Shown here one piece after another: positions 7,975 to 16,200 of a stretch of 64,000 nucleotides of DNA. Each line of letters opens with the position of its first letter. The stretch's first letter is position 1. The stretch comes from Desulfuromonas soudanensis (GTDB lineage Bacteria; Desulfobacterota; Desulfuromonadia; Desulfuromonadales; WTL). Position numbers and translations under genes: made by a program. The notes under the pieces were generated by a model that saw nothing but the letters and a program-made list of their open reading frames with translations, had not been told where the DNA came from and did no database searches. The stretch covers positions 248,001-312,000 of the forward strand of contig NZ_CP010802.1 of NCBI RefSeq assembly GCF_001278055.1, given 5' to 3'.

Positions 7975-8790
7975 ATGCCCTCCCTCCTGAAAACCGTTTT
8001 TTTCGTGCTGCTGCTGGCGGCGCTGCTCCTCTCTTCCTGTGCTCCTGCGCCGCTCCCTCCCCGGGGGGGAGCGGCGCAGACGGCCGATCCGATCGCCGAT
8101 CTTCTCGACGATGCGATCACGACCAGTGAGGATGGGGCCCCTCTCGAGGCCATGGGGTACTCCGTGCAGGTCGGCGCCTTCACCTCCGTGGATAATGCCG
8201 TGCGCCTCGAGCGTCTCCTCAACGGCAAGGGGATCGACGCCTATTATTTCCGTCACGAGTCGGGGCTCTACAAGGTGCGCTTCGGCAATCACAAAACCTA
8301 CCGTCTCGCCCGCACCGAAGCCGAGGGGCTCCGCTCCCAGGGGATGATCGACGACTACTTCATCGTCATCCCCGAAGATTACGCCGCGGCGCGCCTCGGC
8401 AGGGGGCGCCGGGGGGATCTGCGCGCCGAGCTGGTGGAGACGGCCCGGCGCTTCATCGGCGTCCCCTACCGCTGGGGGGGGACCGATCGCGACGCCGGCT
8501 TCGACTGCAGCGGCCTGACCATGGTCTGCTATCGCCTCAATGGCCTCAATCTCCCCCGGGTTTCGGGGAGTCAGTTTCAGGCCGGGACGCCGGTGGCCAA
8601 AGACCGCCTGCGTCAGGGGGACCTGATCTTTTTTGCCACCGCCGGCGGCCGGAAGGTCTCCCACGTCGGCCTCTACATCGGCGAGGGCAAATTCATCCAC
8701 GCCCCGCGCACGGGCAAGACGGTGCGCATCGCCGATCTTTCAACCCCCTTCTTCGCCCGGGCCTACCTCGGCGGCCGCAGCTATCTGTAA
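7975..8790 (+). CDS. SPOR and NlpC/P60 domain lipoprotein (peptidoglycan hydrolase)
   Basis: The 271-residue protein has a lipoprotein signal with LLSSC and lipidation at Cys22, a SPOR domain (about 61-135, YSVQVGAF) that binds denuded glycan strands, and an NlpC/P60 domain from about 150 with Cys178 in FDCSG, His230 and His242 as the catalytic triad. It should be an envelope-anchored gamma-D-glutamyl-diamino acid endopeptidase. SPOR fused to NlpC/P60 points to a role in septal or localised wall cutting. The start has no strong Shine-Dalgarno; a TGTGCTAATCT -10-like element lies about 37 bases upstream. Confidence 0.88.
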   Translation: MPSLLKTVFFVLLLAALLLSSCAPAPLPPRGGAAQTADPIADLLDDAITTSEDGAPLEAMGYSVQVGAFTSVDNAVRLERLLNGKGIDAYYFRHESGLYKVRFGNHKTYRLARTEAEGLRSQGMIDDYFIVIPEDYAAARLGRGRRGDLRAELVETARRFIGVPYRWGGTDRDAGFDCSGLTMVCYRLNGLNLPRVSGSQFQAGTPVAKDRLRQGDLIFFATAGGRKVSHVGLYIGEGKFIHAPRTGKTVRIADLSTPFFARAYLGGRSYL

Positions 8791-8810
8791 GCCCCTGTCA
8801 GCCATTATGT

Positions 8811-10010
8811 CTAGCGGCTCCATTGCTCCGCCAACCACCGCTGCTGCACGGATTCGAACCCTTCCCCGGAATAGAGGAGGAATGAGGCGACGGCTTTGTC
8901 GAACGCTTCGCCGCGCCCCTGGGCCAGAAGGAGATCGAGCATTCGCGGCCAGCCGTATTCCTCGAGGAGCCACTCCACGAAATCGCGACTCTGGCGGTAG
9001 GCTATTGCCGCCTCTTCGGCGTTGAGCCCGTCGAAGGAGCGCTCCAGGCGGGGAAAGGGGAGGGGAGCACCGTAGCCTTCCTGGCGGTGGTGGAGGTCCC
9101 CCTCGGCAACCTGGGCCAGCCCCTCGTTGAGCCAGAGGGGGAGTTTGCCGCGGGTCAGGGTCCAGAGGAGGAGGTGGGCGTACTCGTGGTAGAGGATGCG
9201 CCGCAGCTGCGGGGTCATTTCCTTTACCCCCCGCACCGGCACCCGGATCTTGCCGTCGTAGGCCCCCCCGGCCCAGTCCGGAGCCCCGGTCACCGCGACA
9301 AAATCCTTCCTGCCGTAGAGAATCACGGTCACGGACCCCTCGGGAAAGGCATTGAACAGCGAGCCGAGATCGCCATAGGCCTCCTGCAGCACCTCCAATG
9401 TCTGGTCGCCAAGTTCCTCGCCGCCGTCGACGTAGGAGATGGCAAAAGTCCCTCCCCGCCTCGTTTCCATCCCTTCGGCAATCTTCACCTCACGGCGGAT
9501 TTTTGTTAGAAACTCCGTGACCTCCTTCTGCTGAGGCTGCAATTGAAGGGCCTGCTCCAGATAGGTCTGGGCTTCATAAAGCCGCCCCTCCCGGTAACAG
9601 ACCCGCCCCAGAAGGTGATAAATTTCGCCGGACGGTCCCCCCTCCCGCAACGCCTCGAGGAGTGACTCTTCGGCTTCTGCGGTCCGCCCCTGGCGCAGCA
9701 TGGCATAGCCGATATATAAGGGAAAGCGTGCGTCATCGGGAGAGAGTTCGGCACCGCGGCGGAACATCTCCAGCGCACCGGACAGATCGTCCTCTTTCAA
9801 CAGGTCGCCGCCGAGGGCCAGGGAACCGAGAGAGAGCCCCCGCCGCAACTCGGGGTCGAGGGGGGACGTCTGCAGTTCGCGGCGAAGAAGGTCCACCGCC
9901 TCCGCGTGCCGCCCCTGTCGCAGCGCCTCGAGGCCGGGGCTGGCGGCGGTCACGGCGACGGGAGCCAGGGCGATAAAGAAGAGTAAAAAAGTGGCGGCCT
10001 TGACGAACAT
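8811..10010 (-). CDS. Secreted TPR protein with peptidase MA-like (HEXXH) domain
   Basis: The 399-residue protein has a signal peptide (1-22, VTAAS), four or five TPR repeats (about 25-165), and a C-terminal gluzincin-like domain with HEYAH (275-279) and a downstream NEGLAQ whose Glu296 would be the third zinc ligand. This matches the peptidase MA-like family often seen in environmental bacteria, with unknown substrates. Its location should be periplasmic. It is convergent with the NlpC/P60 gene and divergent from the ABC transporter, with 110 bases between the starts. Confidence 0.8.
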   Translation of the reverse strand: MFVKAATFLLFFIALAPVAVTAASPGLEALRQGRHAEAVDLLRRELQTSPLDPELRRGLSLGSLALGGDLLKEDDLSGALEMFRRGAELSPDDARFPLYIGYAMLRQGRTAEAEESLLEALREGGPSGEIYHLLGRVCYREGRLYEAQTYLEQALQLQPQQKEVTEFLTKIRREVKIAEGMETRRGGTFAISYVDGGEELGDQTLEVLQEAYGDLGSLFNAFPEGSVTVILYGRKDFVAVTGAPDWAGGAYDGKIRVPVRGVKEMTPQLRRILYHEYAHLLLWTLTRGKLPLWLNEGLAQVAEGDLHHRQEGYGAPLPFPRLERSFDGLNAEEAAIAYRQSRDFVEWLLEEYGWPRMLDLLLAQGRGEAFDKAVASFLLYSGEGFESVQQRWLAEQWSR

Positions 10011-10120
10011 TTTGCCTCGAAAATGGGGGGGGAAGGGGGCACCGCCGGGATCGATATGGACCGCGGCGCCGGGAACCGCTATGATACCGCGAAAACAATT
10101 CTGACGGATGAGGAAATCGA

Positions 10121-11962
10121 GTGAAAGTTCACGACTGGAGTGCCGAGGAGCCGCAGCTGCCGCTGCGTTTCGTCGGCGTCTTCCGCTACAGCCGCCGGGC
10201 CCTGTCCCTTGTCTGGTCGACCCGGCGCGACCTCACCCTGGCGCTGGCTCTTCTCACCCTCGTCGCCGGCGTCCTCCCCGCCGCGGCCGCCTGGGTCGGG
10301 CGGCTGATCGTCGACGGCGTGGTCGCCGCCGGCACGGCGGCGCGGTCGGGGGGCGTCCCGGAGACCGGCGCCGTCCTCCTTCTCGTCGCCTGGGAGGGGG
10401 GGATCGTCGCCGCCATTGCCGGCGCCCAACGCGGCATATCCCTTTGCCAGTCGCTTTTGCGGGCGCTGCTGGGCCAGCGGATCAACGTCATGATCCTCGA
10501 GAAGGCCCTGACTCTGAGTCTGGCCCATTTCGAGGATTCGGAATTCTACGACAAGCTCACCCGCGCCCGTCGCGAAGCCTCCACCCGCCCGTTAAGCCTG
10601 GTCACCCGCACCTTCGGCCTGGTGCAGAACGGCATCTCCCTGGTCAGCTACGGGGCGCTCCTGGTGAAGTTCTCCCCTTGGGCGGTGGTGATTCTGCTTC
10701 TGGGCGGCTTTCCCGAATTCATTGCCGAGGCCAAGTTTTCCGGGGACAAGTTTCGCCTCTTCCGCTGGCGCTCCCCCGAATCAAGGATGCAGCTCTACCT
10801 CGAGACGGTTCTCGCCCGGGAGGACCACGCCAAGGAGGTCAAACTCTACCGCCTGGGCCCGCGCCTCCTCCAGCGCTACCGGGAGATCTTCCAACGCCTC
10901 TTCGCCGAGGACCGCCTCCTGACCCTGCGCCGGGACGCCTGGGGGTTCGCCCTGGGGCTGGTGGGGACCGCCGCCCTCTACGGCGCCTACACCTGGATCG
11001 CCCTCGAAGCCATCAAGGGTGCCATCACCCTCGGCCAGATGACCATGTACCTCCTCCTCTTCAAACAGGGGCAGTCGGCCGTCTCGGCCAGTCTCTCCTC
11101 CATCAGCGGCATGTACGAGGACAATCTCTACCTTTCCAACCTCTACGAATATCTCGAACAGCCCCTCCCGCCCCCGACCGGGACTCGGACGGTCGGGCCT
11201 CTCCCCGGGGACGGGGTCCGCTTCGAGGAGGTCAGCTTCACTTATCCCGGCGGCGAGGAGCCGGCCCTGCGTCAGGTCAGCCTTCAGCTGCGTCCTGGGG
11301 AGAGCCTGGCCCTGGTCGGCGAGAACGGCTCGGGGAAAACCACCCTGATCAAACTCCTCACCCGCCTCTACACCCCCGACGGCGGACGCATCCTCCTCGA
11401 CGGCCTCGACCTTCAGGAGTGGGACGCCGAGACGCTGCGGCGGCGGATCGGCGTCATCTTCCAGGATTTCGGCCGCTACCAGTTCATCGTCGGCGAGAAT
11501 ATCGGCGCCGGCGACGTCGAACACTTCGACGACCGGGCGTGCTGGGAGGAGGCCGCCGACAAGGGGATGGCCGCCGACTTCATCGAGAACCTCCCCCAGG
11601 GGTATGACACCCAGCTCGGGCGCTGGTTCAAGGGGGGGCGCGAACTCTCCGGCGGCCAGTGGCAGAAGATCGCCCTGTCCCGGGCCTTCATGCGCACCTC
11701 CGCCGATCTCCTGGTCCTCGACGAGCCGACCGCCACCATGGACGCCCGGGCCGAGGCGACCCTCTTCGAGCACTTCCGCGAGCTGTGCCGCGGCCGGATG
11801 ACCATCCTCATCTCCCACAGGTTTTCGACGGTGCGCATGGCCGACACGATCGTCGTCATACAGGGGGGGACGGTGACGGAGCAGGGGAGCCACCAGGCGC
11901 TGATGGCGCTGGGGGGGCAGTATGCCCGGCTCTTTACCCTGCAGGCGGAAGGGTATCGCTAG
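10121..11962 (+). CDS. ABC transporter, fused permease and ATPase
   Basis: The 613-residue protein has an N-terminal six-helix ABC membrane domain (about 25-330) and a C-terminal ATPase with Walker A GENGSGKTT (400-408), signature LSGGQ (about 509-513), Walker B LLVLDEP and a switch His in LISHRFS. It is a half-transporter that should act as a homodimer, probably an exporter; the cargo is unknown. The GTG start at 10121 has GAGGAAA 6 bases upstream. It stands alone between a divergent gene and the MBL-rsmE cluster. Confidence 0.85.
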   Translation: MKVHDWSAEEPQLPLRFVGVFRYSRRALSLVWSTRRDLTLALALLTLVAGVLPAAAAWVGRLIVDGVVAAGTAARSGGVPETGAVLLLVAWEGGIVAAIAGAQRGISLCQSLLRALLGQRINVMILEKALTLSLAHFEDSEFYDKLTRARREASTRPLSLVTRTFGLVQNGISLVSYGALLVKFSPWAVVILLLGGFPEFIAEAKFSGDKFRLFRWRSPESRMQLYLETVLAREDHAKEVKLYRLGPRLLQRYREIFQRLFAEDRLLTLRRDAWGFALGLVGTAALYGAYTWIALEAIKGAITLGQMTMYLLLFKQGQSAVSASLSSISGMYEDNLYLSNLYEYLEQPLPPPTGTRTVGPLPGDGVRFEEVSFTYPGGEEPALRQVSLQLRPGESLALVGENGSGKTTLIKLLTRLYTPDGGRILLDGLDLQEWDAETLRRRIGVIFQDFGRYQFIVGENIGAGDVEHFDDRACWEEAADKGMAADFIENLPQGYDTQLGRWFKGGRELSGGQWQKIALSRAFMRTSADLLVLDEPTATMDARAEATLFEHFRELCRGRMTILISHRFSTVRMADTIVVIQGGTVTEQGSHQALMALGGQYARLFTLQAEGYR

Positions 11963-12020
11963 GAGCCTGTCCGTTGTTTTATAGAAGGCAAACAAACGCA
12001 ATGGTCACAAGGATTTTTTC

Positions 12021-12944
12021 ATGAACCACACGGATCCGATCTGCATCAATCTCGACCAGCCGTCCCTCGAGGGATTCCGGCAGTTCATCAGCGCCTGGCT
12101 CGTCCGCGGGGAGAAGGGGACCTTCCTCGTCGATCCCGGCCCCCTTTCGACCATCCCCCGACTCCTTGCCGAACTGGGTCGGCTGGGGGTGAGACGCCTC
12201 GACTATGTCCTTCTCACCCACATCCACATCGACCATGCCGGCGGCGCCGGCGCCCTCCTGGCCGCCTACCCCGAGGCGCGGGTGATCTGTCATTCGGAGG
12301 GGATCCGCCACCTCGTTGATCCAGGAAAGCTCTGGGAGGGGTCGCGCAAGGTCCTCGGCGCGCTGGCCGAGGCCTACGGCGAGATCGTCCCGGTCCCCGA
12401 GGAGCGCATCGGCGGCGCCGAAGAGGTCGCCGCTCTCGGCGTCCGGGTCTTTCCCACCCCGGGGCACGCCTCCCATCATCTCTGTTTTCTCCTGGGGGAT
12501 CTCCTCTTTGCCGGCGAGGTCGCCGGCGTGCGCTGCCCCCTGGAGAAGGGGATCTACCTGCGCCCGGCCACCCCGCCGCGCTTCGCCCCTGCCGTCGCCC
12601 TCGCCTCCATCGAGGCCATGATCGCCCTGCGCCCGAAGGCCATGATCTTCGCCCACTACGGCCTGGTCGAGGACGCTCTCGGGCATCTGGGGATCGCCCG
12701 GAGCCAGCTCCACCTCTGGGTGCAGGGGGTGGCGGCGACCGCCGCGGCGGAGGGGCGCGAAGAATCCCTCTTTGCCTGGCTTCTGGCCCGCGATGAGCAT
12801 TTCGGCAACTTTGGCAGACTCCCTGCCGATATCCGGGGGAGGGAGCGCAGCTTCTTCGCCAACACCCTGCGGGGGATGGCCGAGTACGTCGATGCCCTCC
12901 CGGAAGATGAGCGCCGGACCCTCGCCGCCGGAGGGGGACGATGA
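12021..12944 (+). CDS. MBL-fold metallo-hydrolase
   Basis: The 307-residue protein has the metallo-beta-lactamase metal motif HIHIDH (67-72), a later GHASHH and FAHYG with further metal ligands. It should be a binuclear zinc hydrolase of glyoxalase II-like type. A C-terminal helical extension of about 70 residues follows. Its stop overlaps the ATG of rsmE (ATGA), so the two are translationally coupled. The substrate cannot be told. Confidence 0.8.
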   Translation: MNHTDPICINLDQPSLEGFRQFISAWLVRGEKGTFLVDPGPLSTIPRLLAELGRLGVRRLDYVLLTHIHIDHAGGAGALLAAYPEARVICHSEGIRHLVDPGKLWEGSRKVLGALAEAYGEIVPVPEERIGGAEEVAALGVRVFPTPGHASHHLCFLLGDLLFAGEVAGVRCPLEKGIYLRPATPPRFAPAVALASIEAMIALRPKAMIFAHYGLVEDALGHLGIARSQLHLWVQGVAATAAAEGREESLFAWLLARDEHFGNFGRLPADIRGRERSFFANTLRGMAEYVDALPEDERRTLAAGGGR

Positions 12945-13654
12945 ACCTGATTCTCCTTTTTGCCGAAGATTTCGTCGCTCCGGGACGGGTCCTCCTGCAG
13001 GGGCGGCGTCTGCGCCATGTCCTCGAGGTGCACCGGGCGGCGGTTGGGGATGTGCTGGTCGTCGGCCTCGAAGGGGGGATGATCGGGAACGGCCGGGTGC
13101 TCCTTCTCGACGGCGCCGGTCTGGAGATGGCGGTGGAACTGGGGACAAATCCGCCTCCGCCGCTTCCGGTGACCCTGGTGCTGGCCCTGCCGCGCCCGAA
13201 GATGCTCAAGCGGATTCTGATCACGGCGACCTCCATGGGGGTCAAGACGATCTACCTGATCAACAGCTTCCGGGTGGAGAAGAGCTTCTGGAAGAGCCCC
13301 CTCCTCTCGACAGAAAAACTCGCCGAACCGCTGGTCCTCGGCCTCGAGCAGGCCCGTGACACGGTCCTCCCCCGGGTCCATCTGCGCCCCCTCTTCAGGC
13401 CCTTCGTCGAGGACGAGTTGCCGGCGATCTGCGCCGGAACGACGGCGCTGCTGGCCCATCCGGCCGGGAACGCCCCCTGTCCCCGGGTCTCGCCGGGAGC
13501 CGTGACCCTGGCCATCGGCCCCGAGGGGGGATTTATCCCCTACGAGGCCGAAAGGCTCCAGGGGTGCGGCTTTACCGCCGTGACCCTCGGCGAGCGCATT
13601 CTGCGGGTGGAGGCGGCCGTGCCGGTCCTCCTCTCCCGCCTCGCTCCCCTGTGA
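12941..13654 (+). CDS. rsmE: 16S rRNA (uracil1498-N3)-methyltransferase RsmE
   Basis: The 237-residue SPOUT protein has an N-terminal PUA-like domain (about 1-70) and a knotted SAM-binding domain with IGPEGGF (192-198) and LGERILRVE (216-224), both hallmarks of RsmE. It methylates N3 of U1498 in 16S rRNA. The ATG overlaps the MBL gene stop, and the next gene starts 9 bases after its own stop, so the three genes form a tight operon. Confidence 0.92.
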   Translation: MNLILLFAEDFVAPGRVLLQGRRLRHVLEVHRAAVGDVLVVGLEGGMIGNGRVLLLDGAGLEMAVELGTNPPPPLPVTLVLALPRPKMLKRILITATSMGVKTIYLINSFRVEKSFWKSPLLSTEKLAEPLVLGLEQARDTVLPRVHLRPLFRPFVEDELPAICAGTTALLAHPAGNAPCPRVSPGAVTLAIGPEGGFIPYEAERLQGCGFTAVTLGERILRVEAAVPVLLSRLAPL

Positions 13655-13662
13655 GGACGCCG

Positions 13663-14199
13663 ATGAAGGAATTTCCCTATCTCGGGGGGTATCCCGAGCA
13701 GGTTACCGCGCAGGTGCGGACGCTGATAGCCGAAGGGCGGCTGGGGACGGTGCTGTTGCGCAAATACCCCGCCCCCCACGACATCAGGACCGACAAGGCG
13801 CTCTATGCCTACGCCCTCGCCATCAAGAACGCCTCGCTGCGCCAATCGCCCCCCTTGAGCAAGGTCGTCTTCGACGGCAAGATCCACGTCGTCCACCAGG
13901 CCCTCGGCCTGCATACCTTCGCCTCCCGGGTGCAGGGGGGGAAGCTCAAGGCGAAGAACGAGATCCGCATCGGGGCAGTGTTCAAGATCGCCCCACCGGA
14001 GTGTTTGCGCATGATCGTCGTTCATGAACTGGCCCACCTGCGGGAAAAAGAGCACAACCGCGCCTTCTACCAGCTGTGCAACCACATGGAGCCGGCCTAC
14101 CACCAGCTGGAATTCGATCTGCGCCTCTATCTGACCCATCTGGAACTCTTCGGGGCCCTGTACCGCGGAGGGGGCGCCGAGGGGGCTGACTGGGAATAG
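13663..14199 (+). CDS. YgjP-like (DUF45) zinc metalloprotease-fold protein
   Basis: The 178-residue protein carries HELAHLREKEH (121-131), a HEXXH motif plus a third His, and the C-terminal FYQLCNHMEPAY stretch typical of YgjP/WLM-like proteins. The family is predicted to be zinc peptidases; the biological role is not established. The ATG at 13663 is the first after the rsmE stop and gives the family's usual start. It is the last gene of the MBL-rsmE operon, followed by a terminator. Confidence 0.8.
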   Translation: MKEFPYLGGYPEQVTAQVRTLIAEGRLGTVLLRKYPAPHDIRTDKALYAYALAIKNASLRQSPPLSKVVFDGKIHVVHQALGLHTFASRVQGGKLKAKNEIRIGAVFKIAPPECLRMIVVHELAHLREKEHNRAFYQLCNHMEPAYHQLEFDLRLYLTHLELFGALYRGGGAEGADWE

Positions 14200-14219
14200 G
14201 AGAATCTTTCGCGGATAAA

Positions 14220-14256
14220 AAAGAGGGACACCTCCGGCCGGGGGCGTCCCTCTTTC
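14220..14256 (+). terminator. Rho-independent terminator after the ygjP-like gene
   Basis: AAAGAGGGAC (14220-14229) pairs perfectly with GTCCCTCTTT (14246-14255), 10 bp. The run of As before the hairpin would also serve as a T-tract for the minus strand. Confidence 0.8.
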
Positions 14257-14375
14257 GTATCGCGCGAATCGGTGTGGCTTCCCCCACCGGCCGGGCCGGT
14301 GGCAATGTCCCGGCGCCGTGTTATATTGAAAACATTCGCAAAAACGGACTCTTTGCAGGAGAAAGGAGCGGAATC

Positions 14376-14567
14376 ATGATGCGGCACGAGGAATTTGCCA
14401 ACATCTGTCAGGCCGTCGGTTCGGGCGCCGAGCGGCGCGTCAGGCACATTGTCATCCACCAGGTCGGCAAGGTCATCGCCTGCCTCCCCGACGACACCAT
14501 CGAGGTCGAACTGGAGAACGGCGAGCACAAGACCTGGTCCAAGGACAATGTGACGTTGTTGCACTGA
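14376..14567 (+). CDS. Small protein of unknown function (63 aa)
   Basis: The gene has a very good ribosome site (AGGAGAAAGGAG) before ATG 14376 and codon use like its neighbours, so it is probably real. The N-terminal half is helical in character with HEEF and ERRVRHI. The C-terminal half (about 28-63) alternates hydrophobic and charged residues (VIACLPDDTIEVELENGEHK) like a small beta-barrel of SH3 or KOW type. No catalytic residues or family can be named. It lies between a terminator and the convergent CDF gene and is probably monocistronic. Confidence 0.6.
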   Translation: MMRHEEFANICQAVGSGAERRVRHIVIHQVGKVIACLPDDTIEVELENGEHKTWSKDNVTLLH

Positions 14568-14588
14568 TACCGGCGGACCCCCCTTTTT

Positions 14589-15500
14589 TCAGTCCCGTAC
14601 GTCCGGTTCGATAAAACACCAGCCGATTTCCGGGAATCTCTGTTTGATCTGCGTCTCCAGGGCGTTGATCTTTTCGCAGGCCACTCCGATCTCCAGGCCC
14701 GCGGCGAGACGGATCTTTGCCGCCAGCATCACCCGGGCGCCCATCTGCAGGGTGATCACATGGAAGACCTCGCGGATATCCGGGTCGCCGCCGATGATCT
14801 CCTCGATGGCGGCGGTGAGTTCGGGGTCGGCGCTGCGACCGATGAGGAGCGACTTGACGAGGATCGAGATGAGGATGGCGACGACGATCAGCAGCACGCC
14901 GATGCAGATGGAGCCGTAGGCGTCGTAGCGGCCGTCGCCGCTGATCCCGGCGACGAGGAGAAAGACAAAGGCCAGGGTCAGCCCGAGGAGGGCGGCCAGG
15001 TCCTCGCCGAAGACTACGATCAGTTCGGAATTGCGGCTCTGTTTGAGCCACTCCCGCAGAGTGCGCCCCCGGCGGCTCTTGTTGATCTCCTGCAGGCAGC
15101 CGCGCATGCTGACTCCCTCGAGGACAATGCTCGCTCCGAGAACGGACAGGGCCAGCCACAGGTGCTGCACCGGTTCGGGAGATTGAAGTTTGTGCCACCC
15201 TTCGTAGACGGAGAAGAGGCCGCCGACGCTGAAGAGGATGATGGCGACCATGAAGCTCCAGAAGTAGCTGACCTTGCCGTACCCCAGGGGGTGCTCGACA
15301 TCGGCCGGTTTTTTTGCCCGGCTCAGGCCGAGAAGGAGAAGGAGCTGATTGCCCGTGTCGGCGAAGGAATGGATCGCCTCGGCGAGCATGCTGCTCGAAC
15401 CGGAAAAGACGGCGGCGACCGTTTTGATGACGGCGATGCCGAGGTTGGCGAAAAAGGCGAAAAGGATCGCCCTGAGAGGGTTGCTGTGGGCGGACGACAT
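14589..15500 (-). CDS. Cation diffusion facilitator family transporter
   Basis: The 303-residue protein has about six membrane segments, HSFAD (44-48) as the first metal-binding motif, HPLGYGK (70-76), a second acidic site near FGEDLAAL, and a cytoplasmic C-terminal domain of the CDF fold. It should export a divalent metal (Zn, Co, Fe or Mn) against protons; the subgroup cannot be settled. The gene is divergent from the FKBP gene and has a good promoter of its own. Confidence 0.85.
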   Translation of the reverse strand: MSSAHSNPLRAILFAFFANLGIAVIKTVAAVFSGSSSMLAEAIHSFADTGNQLLLLLGLSRAKKPADVEHPLGYGKVSYFWSFMVAIILFSVGGLFSVYEGWHKLQSPEPVQHLWLALSVLGASIVLEGVSMRGCLQEINKSRRGRTLREWLKQSRNSELIVVFGEDLAALLGLTLAFVFLLVAGISGDGRYDAYGSICIGVLLIVVAILISILVKSLLIGRSADPELTAAIEEIIGGDPDIREVFHVITLQMGARVMLAAKIRLAAGLEIGVACEKINALETQIKQRFPEIGWCFIEPDVRD

Positions 15501-15559
15501 GGTGCGACCTCCGGGGGTGTAGGAAGGGGAAAACGGGGTTCCTGACGGAAAAACATCCC

Positions 15560-15589
15560 TGTATAACCCAGTGAATCCGGTGATGTCAA
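15560..15589 (-). promoter_or_regulatory. Sigma-70 promoter of the CDF gene
   Basis: On the minus strand TTGACA (15584-15589), an 18-bp spacer and TATACA (15560-15565), about 60 bases before the ATG at 15500. Confidence 0.65.
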
Positions 15590-15692
15590 AGGATTCGACC
15601 GCGGGTCGCCGTCAGGTTCATCCCCACTTTTGCCGGAAATTCTGCTATGGTGGTCGGGCCGATTAAAAAAATCAGGACCGGAAGGAGACACC

Positions 15693-16121
15693 ATGGCACA
15701 GATCAAGACCGATGATACCATTAAAGTTCACTACACCGGCACTCTCGCCGACGGCACGGTTTTCGACACTTCGCGGCAGCGCGACCCCCTCGAGTTTACC
15801 GTCGGCGGCGGCCAGCTGATCAAGGGGTTCGACGAGGCCGTTCTCGGCCTTAATGTCGGAGAGAGTACCCGGGTGACGATCCCCGCCGAGGAGGCCTACG
15901 GTCCCCACCGCGAGGAGATGGTCCTCGAGGTGGAGCTCAGCCAGTTTCCCGAGGGGCTCAACCCCCAGCCGGGGCAGCAGCTCGAAACCGAGACCGCCGA
16001 CGGGCACCCCCTGTCGATCCGGGTGGTCGCCGTGGAGGGGGACCGGGTGACGATGGACGCCAATCACCCATTGGCAGGCAAGGAGCTGACCTTCGAGATC
16101 GAGGTGGTCTCCATCGCCTGA
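15693..16121 (+). CDS. FKBP-type peptidyl-prolyl cis-trans isomerase (SlyD-like)
   Basis: The 142-residue protein starts after GGAAGGAGA. It has VHYTGTLADG near residue 13, then the inserted chaperone flap (about 65-125) and a final FEIEVVSI strand. This is the SlyD-type layout with FKBP plus insert-in-flap domain, without the His-rich metal-binding tail of E. coli SlyD. It should speed proline isomerisation and act as a cytoplasmic chaperone. It stands alone and ends in a strong terminator. Confidence 0.9.
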   Translation: MAQIKTDDTIKVHYTGTLADGTVFDTSRQRDPLEFTVGGGQLIKGFDEAVLGLNVGESTRVTIPAEEAYGPHREEMVLEVELSQFPEGLNPQPGQQLETETADGHPLSIRVVAVEGDRVTMDANHPLAGKELTFEIEVVSIA

Positions 16122-16141
16122 ACTCCAAAAAAAAATGAAAC

Positions 16142-16180
16142 AAAGAGGCCCCCGGAACCTGACGGTTTGGGGGCCTCTTT
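16142..16180. terminator. Bidirectional terminator between the FKBP and MFS genes
   Basis: AAAGAGGCCCCC (16142-16153) pairs perfectly with GGGGGCCTCTTT (16169-16180). A run of As on the left gives a T-tract for the minus strand, and the genes on both sides converge on it. Confidence 0.9.
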
Positions 16181-16200
16181 CGTTGAAGGGGGGAGGGGTT

